DNA of 64,000 bases from contig DAOKYU010000007.1 of assembly GCA_035325995.1 (NCBI GenBank), forward strand, positions 1 to 64,000, written 5' to 3'. The translations under genes and the position numbers were made by a program. The notes under the pieces were generated by a model that worked only from the letters and a program-made list of their open reading frames with translations, was not told the origin of the DNA and did not search any database. Each line of letters begins with the position of its first letter. Position 1 is the first letter of the stretch. Source of the stretch: Thermodesulfobacteriota bacterium (GTDB lineage: Bacteria > Desulfobacterota_D > UBA1144 > Nemesobacterales > UBA2774). Of the stretch, positions 16,573 to 24,617 are shown one piece after another.

Positions 16573-17466
16573 ATGAAAGTTCTCGTTACAGGATCGTCGG
16601 GGCTCGTGGGTTCGCATTTGGTGCCTCTTCTGAGGGGCAGGGGGCACACGGTTACGAGGCTCGTCCGCTCGAAGGAAAAGGCCGCGGCGGGGGATGCAGT
16701 ATACTGGAGCCCGGACGAAGGCGAAATAGATACGGCCGGGCTCGAAGGGTATGACGCCGTCGTGCACCTGGCGGGAGAGAACATTGCCGGCAGGTGGACC
16801 GAGGAGAAAAAGGCCCGTATTCTGGAGAGCCGCGTACACGGGACTGAGCTGCTCATGGAGGCGCTTTCAGGATTACGGACGAAGCCCGGGGTCGTCGTCG
16901 CGGCGTCGGGCGTCGGGTATTACGGCGACAGGGGGGACGAGGTGCTTACCGAGGAGAGCCCGCAGGGAAAGGGCTTTCTCGCACACGTGAGCGGCAGGTG
17001 GGAGGACGTTCTCGACATCGGAAAGGGCGCGGGCATAAGGATCGTCAAGATGCGTATGGGGATGGTGTTCTCGCCGGAGGGCGGCGCGCTTAAGCAGATG
17101 CTGATACCGTTCAGGCTCGGTATAGCGGGCAGGATAGGGAGCGGGAAGCAGTACTGGAGCTGGATATCCATGGAGGACCTCACCGAGGGGATTTGCTATC
17201 TTCTCGAAGCCGGGGACGCCTCGGGACCGGTCAATATGGTGTCTCCCGACACGGTGACGAACGAGGAATTCACGAAGGCCCTAGCCTCGGCCCTTAACCG
17301 CCCCGCGTTTATCCCTCTGTCGGAGTTCGCCGCGCGTGCTGTCTTCGGGGAGATGGCCGACGAGCTAATGCTCGCGAGCACGAGGGCCGTGCCTGTAAAG
17401 CTCACGGAACTGGGGTATAATTTCAGGTCGCCGGTCTTGGCCAGGACACTGAAGAAGATTTTATAA
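16573..17466 (+). CDS. TIGR01777-family NAD(P)-dependent epimerase/SDR protein
   Basis: An extended short-chain dehydrogenase fold is shown by the Rossmann motif GSSGLVGSH at residues 7-15, VVHLAGENIAGRWTEEKK, and ASGVGYYGDRGDE in place of the usual catalytic YxxxK region. The C-terminal DUF1731-like segment includes ELMLASTRAVPVKLTELGY. This matches the TIGR01777 (YfcH/SulA-homologue) family, whose reaction is poorly known. The ATG at 16573 follows AGAGGTGA. SRPBCC proteins often occur with or fused to this family, and one is encoded at 54912. Confidence 0.88.
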   Translation: MKVLVTGSSGLVGSHLVPLLRGRGHTVTRLVRSKEKAAAGDAVYWSPDEGEIDTAGLEGYDAVVHLAGENIAGRWTEEKKARILESRVHGTELLMEALSGLRTKPGVVVAASGVGYYGDRGDEVLTEESPQGKGFLAHVSGRWEDVLDIGKGAGIRIVKMRMGMVFSPEGGALKQMLIPFRLGIAGRIGSGKQYWSWISMEDLTEGICYLLEAGDASGPVNMVSPDTVTNEEFTKALASALNRPAFIPLSEFAARAVFGEMADELMLASTRAVPVKLTELGYNFRSPVLARTLKKIL

Positions 17467-17494
17467 CTGACCGGCGTTTCACGCAGGAGCCAGA

Positions 17495-18133
17495 GTGGAA
17501 AAGACAGGACACGTACAGTTCGGCATTAAAGAGCTCAGGGAAGAAGACCTCGACAAGGACCCTTTCAGGCAGTTCGAAAAATGGTACGAAGAGGCGTCGG
17601 CCGGCTCGGGGCTGAGATACCCGGACGCATTTGCGCTGGCCACTGTTTCACCGGATATGAAGCCGTCTTTAAGGATGCTTCTCTTGAAGGGAGTGGACGA
17701 AAAGGGGTTTGTATTTTACACCAACTCGGAAAGCCGGAAAGGGGAGGAGCTTTCGGGGAATTCGAATGCGGCCATGTGCTTCTGGTGGGAGAGGGTAGAA
17801 AGGCAGGTACGGATAGAGGGCGCCGTCGAGATGCTCCCCGGAAGCGATTCCGACGATTATTTCTCTTCTAGGCCCCGCGGGAGCCAGCTCGGGGCATGGG
17901 CCTCGGAGCAGAGCAGGGTTATACCGGGCAGGAGATATCTCGAAGAAAGGTACAGGGCGCTCGAAGAAAAATACGGGAGCTCGGACATCCCGCGCCCGCC
18001 ATACTGGAACGGGTACAGGCTGGTTCCTTCGTCGATTGAATTCTGGCAGGGACGGCCGGACAGGCTCCACGACAGGATACGTTATACGAAGCTCCCTTCG
18101 GGCGGATGGCTTATAGAGCGCCTCGCTCCGTGA
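17495..18133 (+). CDS. pdxH: Pyridoxamine 5'-phosphate oxidase
   Basis: PdxH uses FMN to oxidise pyridoxine or pyridoxamine 5'-phosphate to pyridoxal phosphate. The 212-residue protein has the FMN-binding split barrel (RMLLLKGVDEKGFVFYTN, then SRKGEELSGN). The C-terminal dimerisation signature EFWQGRPDRLHDRIRY is also present. Translation starts at a GTG about 5 bp after CAGGAGC, 28 bp after the epimerase gene. It converges with ubiE. Confidence 0.95.
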   Translation: MEKTGHVQFGIKELREEDLDKDPFRQFEKWYEEASAGSGLRYPDAFALATVSPDMKPSLRMLLLKGVDEKGFVFYTNSESRKGEELSGNSNAAMCFWWERVERQVRIEGAVEMLPGSDSDDYFSSRPRGSQLGAWASEQSRVIPGRRYLEERYRALEEKYGSSDIPRPPYWNGYRLVPSSIEFWQGRPDRLHDRIRYTKLPSGGWLIERLAP

Positions 18134-18168
18134 AACCGTGACACCTTCCAAAACTTACGGACCGGCGC

Positions 18169-18849
18169 TCAGCGTTTGACACCGGTGTAAAGTATCACTA
18201 TCCCGAGCATCATTTCGGCGGATTTTTCAGGCTCGAGCCCGGACTCTTTCATGAGATCGAGGAATTTCTCCCTCTGCGGGAATGCGGAAGTCGAATCCGA
18301 GAGATACTTGTACTCGCGTCTCGTTCCGAAGAGAGAGCCCACGAGCGGCAGTATGTTCTTGAAATAGAATAGATAAAGCGGGGCGAAGAGCCTTTGGCGC
18401 GGTATGGCGAATTCGAGCACCGCCGCCTTGCCGCCGGGCCTGAGCACCCTTCTCATTTCGGAAAGCGAGAGGGCCGGGTCGATTGTGTTTCTTATACCGA
18501 AGGCTATCGTCACGGCGTCGAAGGAGCCGTCCTTAAACGGCAGCTCCTCGGCCCGTGAGCGCGCGAGCGTTATCCTCTTCGAGAGCCCGCGCGATATGAT
18601 CTTCTTCCTTGCTAAAAGGAGCATCTCCGAACTCGGATCTATTCCGAAGACGCGCGCTTCGGGAAGGACGTCTACCGTTTCTATCGCGACCTCGCCTGTG
18701 CCCGTTGCGATGTCGAGCACGGTTCTGGAGCCGCTTACGGCCACGGCGAGCCGTCTCCGCCATAGCCTGTCCATTCCCATGCTGAAGAAGGTGTTGAGCG
18801 AGTCGTAGCGCCGGGCTACTTTGTCGAAAAGGTTTACGGTGTCGGGCAT
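18169..18849 (-). CDS. ubiE: Quinone biosynthesis C-methyltransferase UbiE/MenG
   Basis: This SAM-dependent enzyme methylates demethylmenaquinone and, in some bacteria, the ubiquinone precursor. The 226-residue protein has motif I LDIATGTGEVAIE, the conserved IAFGIRN, and the UbiE signature YKYLSDSTSAFP near residue 180. I start it at the ATG at 18849, which gives the canonical N-terminus MPDTVNLFDKVARRYD. Longer frames run into metF. It is 5 bp after metF, so the two are probably cotranscribed. Whether the quinone is MK or UQ cannot be told. Confidence 0.93.
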   Translation of the reverse strand: MPDTVNLFDKVARRYDSLNTFFSMGMDRLWRRRLAVAVSGSRTVLDIATGTGEVAIETVDVLPEARVFGIDPSSEMLLLARKKIISRGLSKRITLARSRAEELPFKDGSFDAVTIAFGIRNTIDPALSLSEMRRVLRPGGKAAVLEFAIPRQRLFAPLYLFYFKNILPLVGSLFGTRREYKYLSDSTSAFPQREKFLDLMKESGLEPEKSAEMMLGIVILYTGVKR

Positions 18850-18854
18850 CGTCC

Positions 18855-19799
18855 CTAGAGTCTTATTCCCGGGTTCCCGGCGCCCACGCGGTTTTCGTAG
18901 CCGCTTTCGCGCTGAAGGGGGAGGGCTTCCATGATTTCTCTGATATGGTCCGACTTGTTGAGGACGTAGAAATGAATTCCCCCGACCCCGCGTTCGAGAA
19001 GCTCTTTTGCCTGCGTTATGCAGAGATCTATCCCGACCCTCCGGGCCGCGTCGTCGTCCGCCCTGCACCTGTCGAGCTCGGCCCTCAGCCCGGGCGGTAT
19101 GGAGGCCCCGCACATGGACGTTATGCGTTCTATTTGCTTCGAGGACAGGATGGGCATGAGGCCGGGTATTACGGGCGTCTCGATGCCGGCCGAGCGCGTC
19201 CTTTTCTCGAAGTCGAAGTAAAGTGCATTGTCGAAGAAGAGCTGTGTTATGACGACGTCCGCACCCGCGTCTACCTTTTTCTTGAGATTGGCGAGGTCTT
19301 CGTCCGGGCCCGGTGCCTCGGGGTGCGTTTCGGGGTAGCCGCCGACGGCGATTCCGAATGTCCTCCTGCCGAACTCCCGTTTTTCGAACTCTCTTATGTG
19401 CCGGACGAGGTCGCTCCCGTATTTATATCCGTCGCCGGACTGTGAGAACTCGCCGCCGCCCGGTGGATCGCCTCTTAAGGCCACGATATTCCTTATGCCC
19501 GCGTCGTATATGCCCCGGAGCGTGTCGTCGAGCTCTTTTCGTGAAGAGCCGACACAGGTGAGGTGGCAGGCGGATTCGACCCCGAGCTCGTTCTTTATGA
19601 GCGCTGCGATTTCGAGCGTTCTACCCCTCGTCGTTCCCATTGCGCCGTAGGTAACGGTGATGAAATCGGGCTCGAGACCGACGAGCTCCCTCAGTGTGGA
19701 TTTCAGGCTTTTAAAACCCGCGTCGGTTTTAGGAGGAAAAATCTCGAAGGAAATCACCGGCTTATTCTTGCCGCATTTGTAATACTCTTGAAACAGCAT
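18855..19799 (-). CDS. metF: 5,10-methylenetetrahydrofolate reductase
   Basis: MetF reduces methylene-THF to methyl-THF with FAD and supplies methionine synthase. The 314-residue TIM-barrel protein has SFEIFPPKTDAG, the folate and FAD-site motif ALRGDPP, VITQLFFDN and PGLMPILS, all characteristic. It heads a two-gene minus-strand unit with ubiE. Confidence 0.95.
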   Translation of the reverse strand: MLFQEYYKCGKNKPVISFEIFPPKTDAGFKSLKSTLRELVGLEPDFITVTYGAMGTTRGRTLEIAALIKNELGVESACHLTCVGSSRKELDDTLRGIYDAGIRNIVALRGDPPGGGEFSQSGDGYKYGSDLVRHIREFEKREFGRRTFGIAVGGYPETHPEAPGPDEDLANLKKKVDAGADVVITQLFFDNALYFDFEKRTRSAGIETPVIPGLMPILSSKQIERITSMCGASIPPGLRAELDRCRADDDAARRVGIDLCITQAKELLERGVGGIHFYVLNKSDHIREIMEALPLQRESGYENRVGAGNPGIRL

Positions 19800-20108
19800 G
19801 GTTTGCCTTTATACGATAACCGTTTAAGTCTTTCACTTCCATCGGGGTTTGTCAAATGAAGAGTGGAGGGGTGGCGCTCGAGACAGGGAACCCGGGCGAG
19901 AAGGAAACGGCCGTAGACCGTCCGGCTCGTATTTTGCCCCTAATGACCACCGAGCAAAGAAGCGAGAGCGATTCTCCGGCCAGGGCCCGAACCCGTCCCG
20001 GCGCAGTGCGATCCTCCGAGTGTATTCCTGGTCCGCTCCCAGGATCTCTGTCTTCCGATGCGCCCGCCACGAATTTTTGGAAAATTTTTCTAGTTTGTAT
20101 AAAAATCC
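19800..20108. other. Intergenic region upstream of metF
   Basis: About 310 bp separate metF from the promoter at 20109. The left end must hold the metF promoter, but I see no convincing hexamers and no known riboswitch. The few short open frames here have no homologue I recognise and no ribosome-binding sites. Confidence 0.4.
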
Positions 20109-20157
20109 CTTGACAAGACGTTCTTTACTGGTAATATTGATATTGAATATCAATATT
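20109..20157 (+). promoter_or_regulatory. Promoter overlapped by a 27-bp Fur-like palindrome
   Basis: TTGACA at 20109-20114 and TAATAT at 20131-20136, 16 bp apart, form a likely sigma-70 type promoter. A perfect inverted repeat of 13 bp per arm around a central G covers 20131-20157 and includes the -10. Its core TGATATT-G-AATATCA fits the 7-1-7 Fur-box model TGATAAT-N-ATTATCA with one mismatch in each half. A repressor bound here would block the promoter. Another Fur-family regulator (PerR, Zur) is possible. Confidence 0.6.
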
Positions 20158-20227
20158 ATAATGCCGGCCGGAAACGATATGTATAGAACAGGATCAAATT
20201 CAGCGGCAGGCCACAAGGAGGAAAACG

Positions 20228-20455
20228 ATGGGTTATTTATGTGATTCGGATAAGCCCCTCGTCCTTTCGTCGTCAAATATAGGCAGTATCTCCAAATGCG
20301 TATGCTGCAATTATTATCACCTCAACATCGGCAATATAACGCTCAGGCTGGAGCATAAATACATGCTTACACTAACCCAGATGATCATAGAGGCGCTCGA
20401 GGTTAATTCCGCGAGAGATACGGATACGAGAGGACATATGAGGAACCAGGCCTGA
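20228..20455 (+). CDS. Small Cys-containing protein, unknown function
   Basis: A 75-residue protein with an excellent ribosome-binding site (AAGGAGG 6 bp before the ATG), so it is very likely translated. It has no signal peptide or membrane segment. A central C-x-C-C (CVCC) precedes NYYHLNIGNITLRLEHKY; Cys5 is a fourth Cys. The shape recalls small proteins of other phyla with a Cys cluster and a following beta-hairpin, but I cannot name the family with confidence. The Fur-like operator upstream suggests metal-dependent expression. A metal-binding or metal-sparing role is inference. Confidence 0.7.
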   Translation: MGYLCDSDKPLVLSSSNIGSISKCVCCNYYHLNIGNITLRLEHKYMLTLTQMIIEALEVNSARDTDTRGHMRNQA

Positions 20456-20486
20456 GGCATTTATCTTAAACTGACAAATACTCCCG

Positions 20487-20544
20487 GAAGAAGGGCGGCT
20501 CCCGAAATAATAAGTCCTATTACCTTAGCTGGCCGCCCTTCTTC
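20487..20544 (+). terminator. Long GC-rich hairpin after the small Cys-protein gene
   Basis: A 13-bp perfect inverted repeat, GAAGAAGGGCGGC (20487-20499) with GCCGCCCTTCTTC (20532-20544), lies 32 bp after the stop. Its loop is 32 nt, larger than usual, and TCCCTT follows rather than a pure T run. A terminator is the likeliest role. Confidence 0.5.
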
Positions 20545-21292
20545 TCCCTTAAAAACGAATAAATTTTCAGAAAATCGTAAAGACCCGCGAACATTTTAAA
20601 TCATCTTTACAATTATCTCCTTGTATTTCTGTGGACGACATCCCTGCTTTTGTATCTGGAAGCTGGGTTCAGCCCGTAAGGTGTATCGAAACATTACAGA
20701 GGGGCTCGGCTTCAGCCAAGAAGCTACCCCGGCATGCTCGAAGAGGTGATTTCCATTTTTTCGCGTGGCTATAATACTCGTTACGCTCAATCGCTCCTTC
20801 TTTTTACAGGCATTGCCGAACAGGTGGAAGCTGATTCTAATCGTAACCTCGCTCCTTTCGGCCCGGGGACATGCATCCGGTTGGGCTTATGCTCTGTGAG
20901 CCCGGCATTTGCATACCTTAAGATTGTATCATTTATTGTCTCACTGACGACACTTGCCCTCCCATATGATTATCGTAATCCGGTATTTATACCCCTCAGA
21001 AGTCCCGGCATAGCAAATAAGGGACAAATTCCCCTCCTTTTTCGGTATCAATCCTAACTACCCTTGCCCTTATCTCCGGACGCACTCTTGATTAGGTGCC
21101 TGTTTTGCCGATTTTGACAAAATAATACCCCTAGATGGACTAATTACGTCACTAAATTTTAGATATTGACAAAATCTGACGATATACGGCAAGCCGCTAC
21201 CGTATCTCGGAAATTGTGATTAGAGTGATAAATCAAGTAATAACAGTAGATTAAAGGGATTATGGCCTGTTTGACATCAAATTTCTGTTATT
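20545..21292. other. Long non-coding stretch before the sigma-54 promoter
   Basis: About 750 bp, with lower GC than the flanks. The largest open frame (20734-21057, +) has no ribosome-binding site and no recognisable sequence. sigma-54 promoters usually need upstream activator sites, so part of this stretch may serve that purpose. I see no clear inverted-repeat enhancer and no known RNA element. Confidence 0.4.
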
Positions 21293-21307
21293 TGGTATGG
21301 AAATTGC
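21293..21307 (+). promoter_or_regulatory. sigma-54 (RpoN) type -24/-12 promoter
   Basis: TGGTATG-N4-TTGCA fits the consensus TGGCACG-N4-TTGCA with all five -12 bases and five of seven -24 bases. The GG and GC doublets (21294-21295 and 21306-21307) have exactly ten bases between them, as required. Transcription would begin near 21318, a few bases before the c-di-GMP riboswitch, so position and spacing support each other. Confidence 0.6.
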
Positions 21308-21340
21308 ACTATTAGGGGGCATGTAGTGATTAGGCTTGAC

Positions 21341-21436
21341 CTAAGCGATAAGGGCAAACCATCCGAAAGGGTGGGACGCAAAGCCTTCGACCTAAGTGCC
21401 GAGAAATCGGCATACGGTGGCCGGGTTACCGAAATA
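21341..21436 (+). ncRNA. Cyclic di-GMP-I (GEMM-I) riboswitch
   Basis: The aptamer core is unmistakable: AGGGCAAACC at 21351-21360, a GAAA tetraloop at 21365-21368 closing the P2 arm, GGGACGCAAAGCC at 21373-21385, CCTAAG, a second arm TGCCGA-GAAA-TCGGCA, and the tetraloop-receptor side GGGTTACCG at 21423-21431. All conserved blocks of the Vc2-type class I aptamer occur in order. The expression platform should lie between 21437 and 21552. It contains two hairpins but no U-run terminator, so control of translation is more likely. Whether c-di-GMP turns the gene on or off cannot be read directly. Confidence 0.93.
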
Positions 21437-21484
21437 GGAAGAGCGTCAAACTCTGTAGACACCCTTCCCACATGTAACTGACCT

Positions 21485-21545
21485 GCTCCGGGTTACGGAG
21501 CCGAAGGAATGCCCGTTCCAGGCCTGAAGGCCTGATGAAAGGAGG
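21485..21545 (+). promoter_or_regulatory. Leader hairpins and ribosome-binding site (expression platform)
   Basis: GCTCCG-GGTTA-CGGAGC (21485-21501) and CAGGCC-TGAA-GGCCTG (21519-21534) are perfect short hairpins. The second ends just before the strong ribosome-binding site AAAGGAGG (21538-21545). An ATG at 21535 directly follows the hairpin, and the better-placed ATG is at 21553. The layout fits riboswitch control of ribosome access, but I cannot identify an anti-Shine-Dalgarno pairing. Confidence 0.5.
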
Positions 21546-21552
21546 CATTCAA

Positions 21553-23298
21553 ATGGTTCGATTCTTTAACAGTATTGGCAGCTTCAAATGGATAATCATC
21601 GTATCCATGCTTCTGGTCTTCCCTCTTGAGGCCAGCGCATTTCGCCAGAGCCCGACAGCCTCGAACCAGCCGTCGCGTTCCACGGCTTCGAGGACCCCGT
21701 CGCGTTCCACAGCTTCGAGGACCCCATCACGCTCTACGGCTTCGAGGACCCCGTCGCGCTCGGCTTCGAGGAAACCGTCACGCTCCACGGCTTCGAGGAC
21801 TCCGTCGCGTTCCACGGCTTCGAGAACGCCGTCACGCTCTACGGCTTCGAGGGCACCGTCGCGTAACTCGGCAGCTTCCAGGACGCCGTCGCGATCTGCG
21901 GCAAAGCCCGCTCCGACGCCGCGTCCGACAAAAGCTCCCGCCGTGGTACCGACGCCCGTTCCAACCCCCGCGCCGACGCAGGCCCCGGTTCAGGAACCGA
22001 CTCCGGCTCCGACGCCTATACCGACCCCGGTACCTACAGCTGCTCCGACTCAGGCCCCGGCGCCCGCACCGTCAGGCCCTGTCCTTGACGATTCCGGTGT
22101 ATCCGATGCTCCGATTGAGCCTGCCAGCCTCCGCGTGATCGTTGTCGCTAAAGACGGAAGCGGTGATTACAACTCGATCCAGACCGCGGTGAACAGCGCA
22201 AAACCTGGAGACACGATACAGGTCAAGAATGGGGTCTATAACGAGGGCGTCGTCTTTAAAACGAACGGGACGAGCTCAAAGCCCATAACCCTTATCAACT
22301 ATCCGGGCCATTCGCCCGTCATAGACCCGGGTCATGGAAAATACCCCTCGGAGTGCTGTCCATCGAGCGGGCCTTTGAGGGTCGAATTCAGGGCTGAATG
22401 GATAATAATGGAAGGCTTCGAGATCAGATACGGTTGGGATGGAGTAAAGGTTTTCAAGCCGCATAACACGATACGTAACAATTGGATACACCATAACAGG
22501 TATCAGGGGATATTGATAATCTCGACAGACGATATCTTTGTCGTCGGCAACACTATAGAGAAAAACGGTACGGACCCGGGTGCATGTTACGACAGCGCGT
22601 GGGGAGGAGAAAGCCCCAGACATTGCCACGCCGTGTATATAAGCGATTATTCCTGCACGAGCGCGTCGGATATTACGATAAGGGGCAATGTTCTCAGCAA
22701 TCAGGGCGGAAGCGGTGTTAATTTCAACGGGTACGGATGCTCCACTAAAATACAGAACACTCTTATAGAGAACAATGTAATCGAAAACACCCACTACGGC
22801 ACGGCGATGTGGTATAGCGTCGAGGGAAGCATGGTTGTAAATAATACGTTCGTCCTCGCGCAGATCCCGGAAACGAACGCTACGAACCATACGTTCGTGG
22901 CGGTATGGGGCAGCACGGGCAACGTGTTTAAGAACAATATCTTCTACAGCGAGAGGGGGGATGTTCAGGCTGTGCAGATAAACGACGCCGAATCCGGACA
23001 GAATACCTTCGACTATAACCTTTGGAGCGTCAAGTCGGAGACATGGGTCTGGAAGAGCAGCTGGAGGTCGGATTTCAGCTCTTCGTACAAGTCGGCCACC
23101 GGTTGGGACAAAAATTCCCAGTGTTGCAAAGTGGACCCGGGTTTTTACAACCTGGCCAATGGTATTTATCACCTGAAAGCGGATTCCCCCGCACGTGACC
23201 GTGGTCAGGACTCCACGTGCTCGGCGGTCGACTTCGATCAGGAACTCAGGCTCGAGTCCGGCAATACCTGTGACGTAGGTATGGATGAGTATCTATAG
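21553..23298 (+). CDS. Secreted parallel beta-helix protein with Ser-Arg repeat stalk
   Basis: This 581-residue protein has a signal peptide (hydrophobic residues 13-25, cleavage after ASA at 29). Nine near-identical Ser/Arg/Thr/Pro repeats follow (about 40-120), then a Pro/Ala/Thr/Val linker (to about 190) and a C-terminal right-handed beta-helix domain. That domain opens VVAKDGSGDYNSIQTAVNSA and GDTIQVKNGVYNEG, as in pectate-lyase or mannuronan-epimerase-like proteins. No catalytic residues can be assigned. I chose ATG 21553 for its ribosome-binding site and signal peptide. It sits behind a c-di-GMP-I riboswitch and beside exopolysaccharide genes, so a role in matrix binding or modification is likely. 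Confidence 0.85.
   Translation: MVRFFNSIGSFKWIIIVSMLLVFPLEASAFRQSPTASNQPSRSTASRTPSRSTASRTPSRSTASRTPSRSASRKPSRSTASRTPSRSTASRTPSRSTASRAPSRNSAASRTPSRSAAKPAPTPRPTKAPAVVPTPVPTPAPTQAPVQEPTPAPTPIPTPVPTAAPTQAPAPAPSGPVLDDSGVSDAPIEPASLRVIVVAKDGSGDYNSIQTAVNSAKPGDTIQVKNGVYNEGVVFKTNGTSSKPITLINYPGHSPVIDPGHGKYPSECCPSSGPLRVEFRAEWIIMEGFEIRYGWDGVKVFKPHNTIRNNWIHHNRYQGILIISTDDIFVVGNTIEKNGTDPGACYDSAWGGESPRHCHAVYISDYSCTSASDITIRGNVLSNQGGSGVNFNGYGCSTKIQNTLIENNVIENTHYGTAMWYSVEGSMVVNNTFVLAQIPETNATNHTFVAVWGSTGNVFKNNIFYSERGDVQAVQINDAESGQNTFDYNLWSVKSETWVWKSSWRSDFSSSYKSATGWDKNSQCCKVDPGFYNLANGIYHLKADSPARDRGQDSTCSAVDFDQELRLESGNTCDVGMDEYL
21670..21912 (+). repeat. Tandem 27-bp coding repeats (PSRSTASRT units)
   Basis: Nine units of 8-10 codons based on PSRSTASRT repeat in tandem; most units are 27 bp and nearly identical at DNA level. 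Unit 4 lost a codon (PSRSASRK) and unit 8 gained one (PSRNSAASRT). The array is in frame and lies within the secreted beta-helix protein. Such arrays change copy number easily by slippage or recombination. Confidence 0.85.
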
Positions 23299-23328
23299 CG
23301 GGAATGTTCCGCTCACTTTGAACGTCGG

Positions 23329-23365
23329 TTCCCGGCCGGCTTTTTGCCGGCCGGGAATTTTAATT
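23329..23365. terminator. Strong intrinsic terminator, possibly bidirectional
   Basis: TTCCCGGCCGGC (23329-23340) pairs perfectly with GCCGGCCGGGAA (23346-23357) around a TTTTT loop, and TTTTAATT follows. It lies 30 bp after the beta-helix gene and before the convergent glycosyltransferase, so it probably ends at least the plus-strand transcript. Confidence 0.85.
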
Positions 23366-23399
23366 AAGGACCTGTTTATTGCCTCAGGCCGTGTTTCCC

Positions 23400-24617
23400 C
23401 TAGAGAATGTTTTCGGAAAGTTGATCGACCGTTGACGAGATGTCGAACTGCTTCGTAACGAAATTCCTGCCCGCCGTTCCCAGCCTGGATCTCAGCCCGG
23501 GGTCCGAATGCAGCTGTTCGATGGCGCGGGCGAGTTCGCCGGAGTCTCCCGGCTGAACGAGTAATCCCGTTTCACCGTTTTCTATGACCTCCGGTATTCC
23601 CGAGACCGGGGTCGATACCACGGGCAGCTCCATTGCCATGGCCTCTAGTATGACTACCGGTATTCCGTCCCTGTCCTTGCTGCCTGCAATGACACACGGC
23701 AGGACAAAGCAGTCGGCGCCAGCATAGCGTTTTATGATCTCGTTTTGCGGAAGAGCCGGAATAAACCGGACGCAATCCTTTAATTCAAGGCTGTCGTAGA
23801 GCCGGAATACCTCGTTCTCGAAGTCGCCGTTTACATAGACTATCCGGCACAAGAACTGTATGCCGGAATCTTTTAGAATCCTGCATGCCTTGAGGAGAAC
23901 GTCGAATCCCTTTTTCTCCGTGAGTCTGCCGATGCTTAATATTTCGAATATTTCCCCTTTCCCGGATTTTCCCGGCGTGAATTGTTTAAGATCCAGGCCG
24001 CAGTGCACGACCTCGATCTTGCCGGAATCGATTCCGGGGAACTTCTCCGTCAGGTATTTCTTGTTATAATCGGAAATTGTTATTGCCTTCCTGGCGTCCC
24101 GTATTTTATCCAGGAGCATGGTATCTTCCTGGTAGATATCCCAAGCGTGGGACGTGAAGGTATATGTAATACCGTTTAATTTCGCGATGGCCCAAGCGGC
24201 GGTCGTCGGTACGGTTGCCCAGTGCGCGTGGACCCTCGTTATTCCCATTTTTTTCAGTGTCCGGGCTATGGCGAATGATTTGGGAATTACTGCAATCGTT
24301 TTAAGAAGGAGCAGGGGTTTTAAAATATGAGTCCCGGTTATCCTTGCCAGAATCTCAAGGCACGCCGCCGGTTCTGTAAAAAGATAATAAAAGACCGCCC
24401 TCCAGATACCGGGGGAAAGAAAATAGGAGTAGTAATGAGTGGTTTCCATAAGGGCTTTTGCGTTGCCGTGCAATGTTCCTTTGGACGGGCAGCTTTTAAG
24501 CGAGAAAACTTCTACTATAATCCCCTTCCGGCGAAGCTCTTCAATTTCTCTGATTATGAAAGTCTCCGTCAGGACGGGAAAGCGGGAAGTTATATATGCA
24601 ATCTTTTTCGCAGGCAT
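23400..24617 (-). CDS. Glycosyltransferase family 4 (WcaL/AmsK-like)
   Basis: A 405-residue GT-B enzyme. The N-terminus IAYITSRFPVLTETFIIREI is typical of the colanic-acid WcaL/AmsK group. The C-terminal donor domain has SIGRLTEKKGFDVLL and the EX7E region VILEAMAMELPVVSTPVSG. It should transfer a sugar to a lipid-linked exopolysaccharide intermediate at the cytoplasmic face. It is a single minus-strand gene between the two beta-helix genes. Sugar specificity is unknown. Confidence 0.88.
   Translation of the reverse strand: MPAKKIAYITSRFPVLTETFIIREIEELRRKGIIVEVFSLKSCPSKGTLHGNAKALMETTHYYSYFLSPGIWRAVFYYLFTEPAACLEILARITGTHILKPLLLLKTIAVIPKSFAIARTLKKMGITRVHAHWATVPTTAAWAIAKLNGITYTFTSHAWDIYQEDTMLLDKIRDARKAITISDYNKKYLTEKFPGIDSGKIEVVHCGLDLKQFTPGKSGKGEIFEILSIGRLTEKKGFDVLLKACRILKDSGIQFLCRIVYVNGDFENEVFRLYDSLELKDCVRFIPALPQNEIIKRYAGADCFVLPCVIAGSKDRDGIPVVILEAMAMELPVVSTPVSGIPEVIENGETGLLVQPGDSGELARAIEQLHSDPGLRSRLGTAGRNFVTKQFDISSTVDQLSENIL

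Noticed and set aside
20734..21057. A 107-codon plus-strand open frame in the long gap before the sigma-54 promoter
   Set aside because: No ribosome-binding site, no recognisable sequence and composition like the surrounding non-coding DNA.
21670..21912. CRISPR-like repeat array
   Set aside because: The 27-bp repeats are contiguous without spacers, stay in frame and encode a regular peptide repeat.
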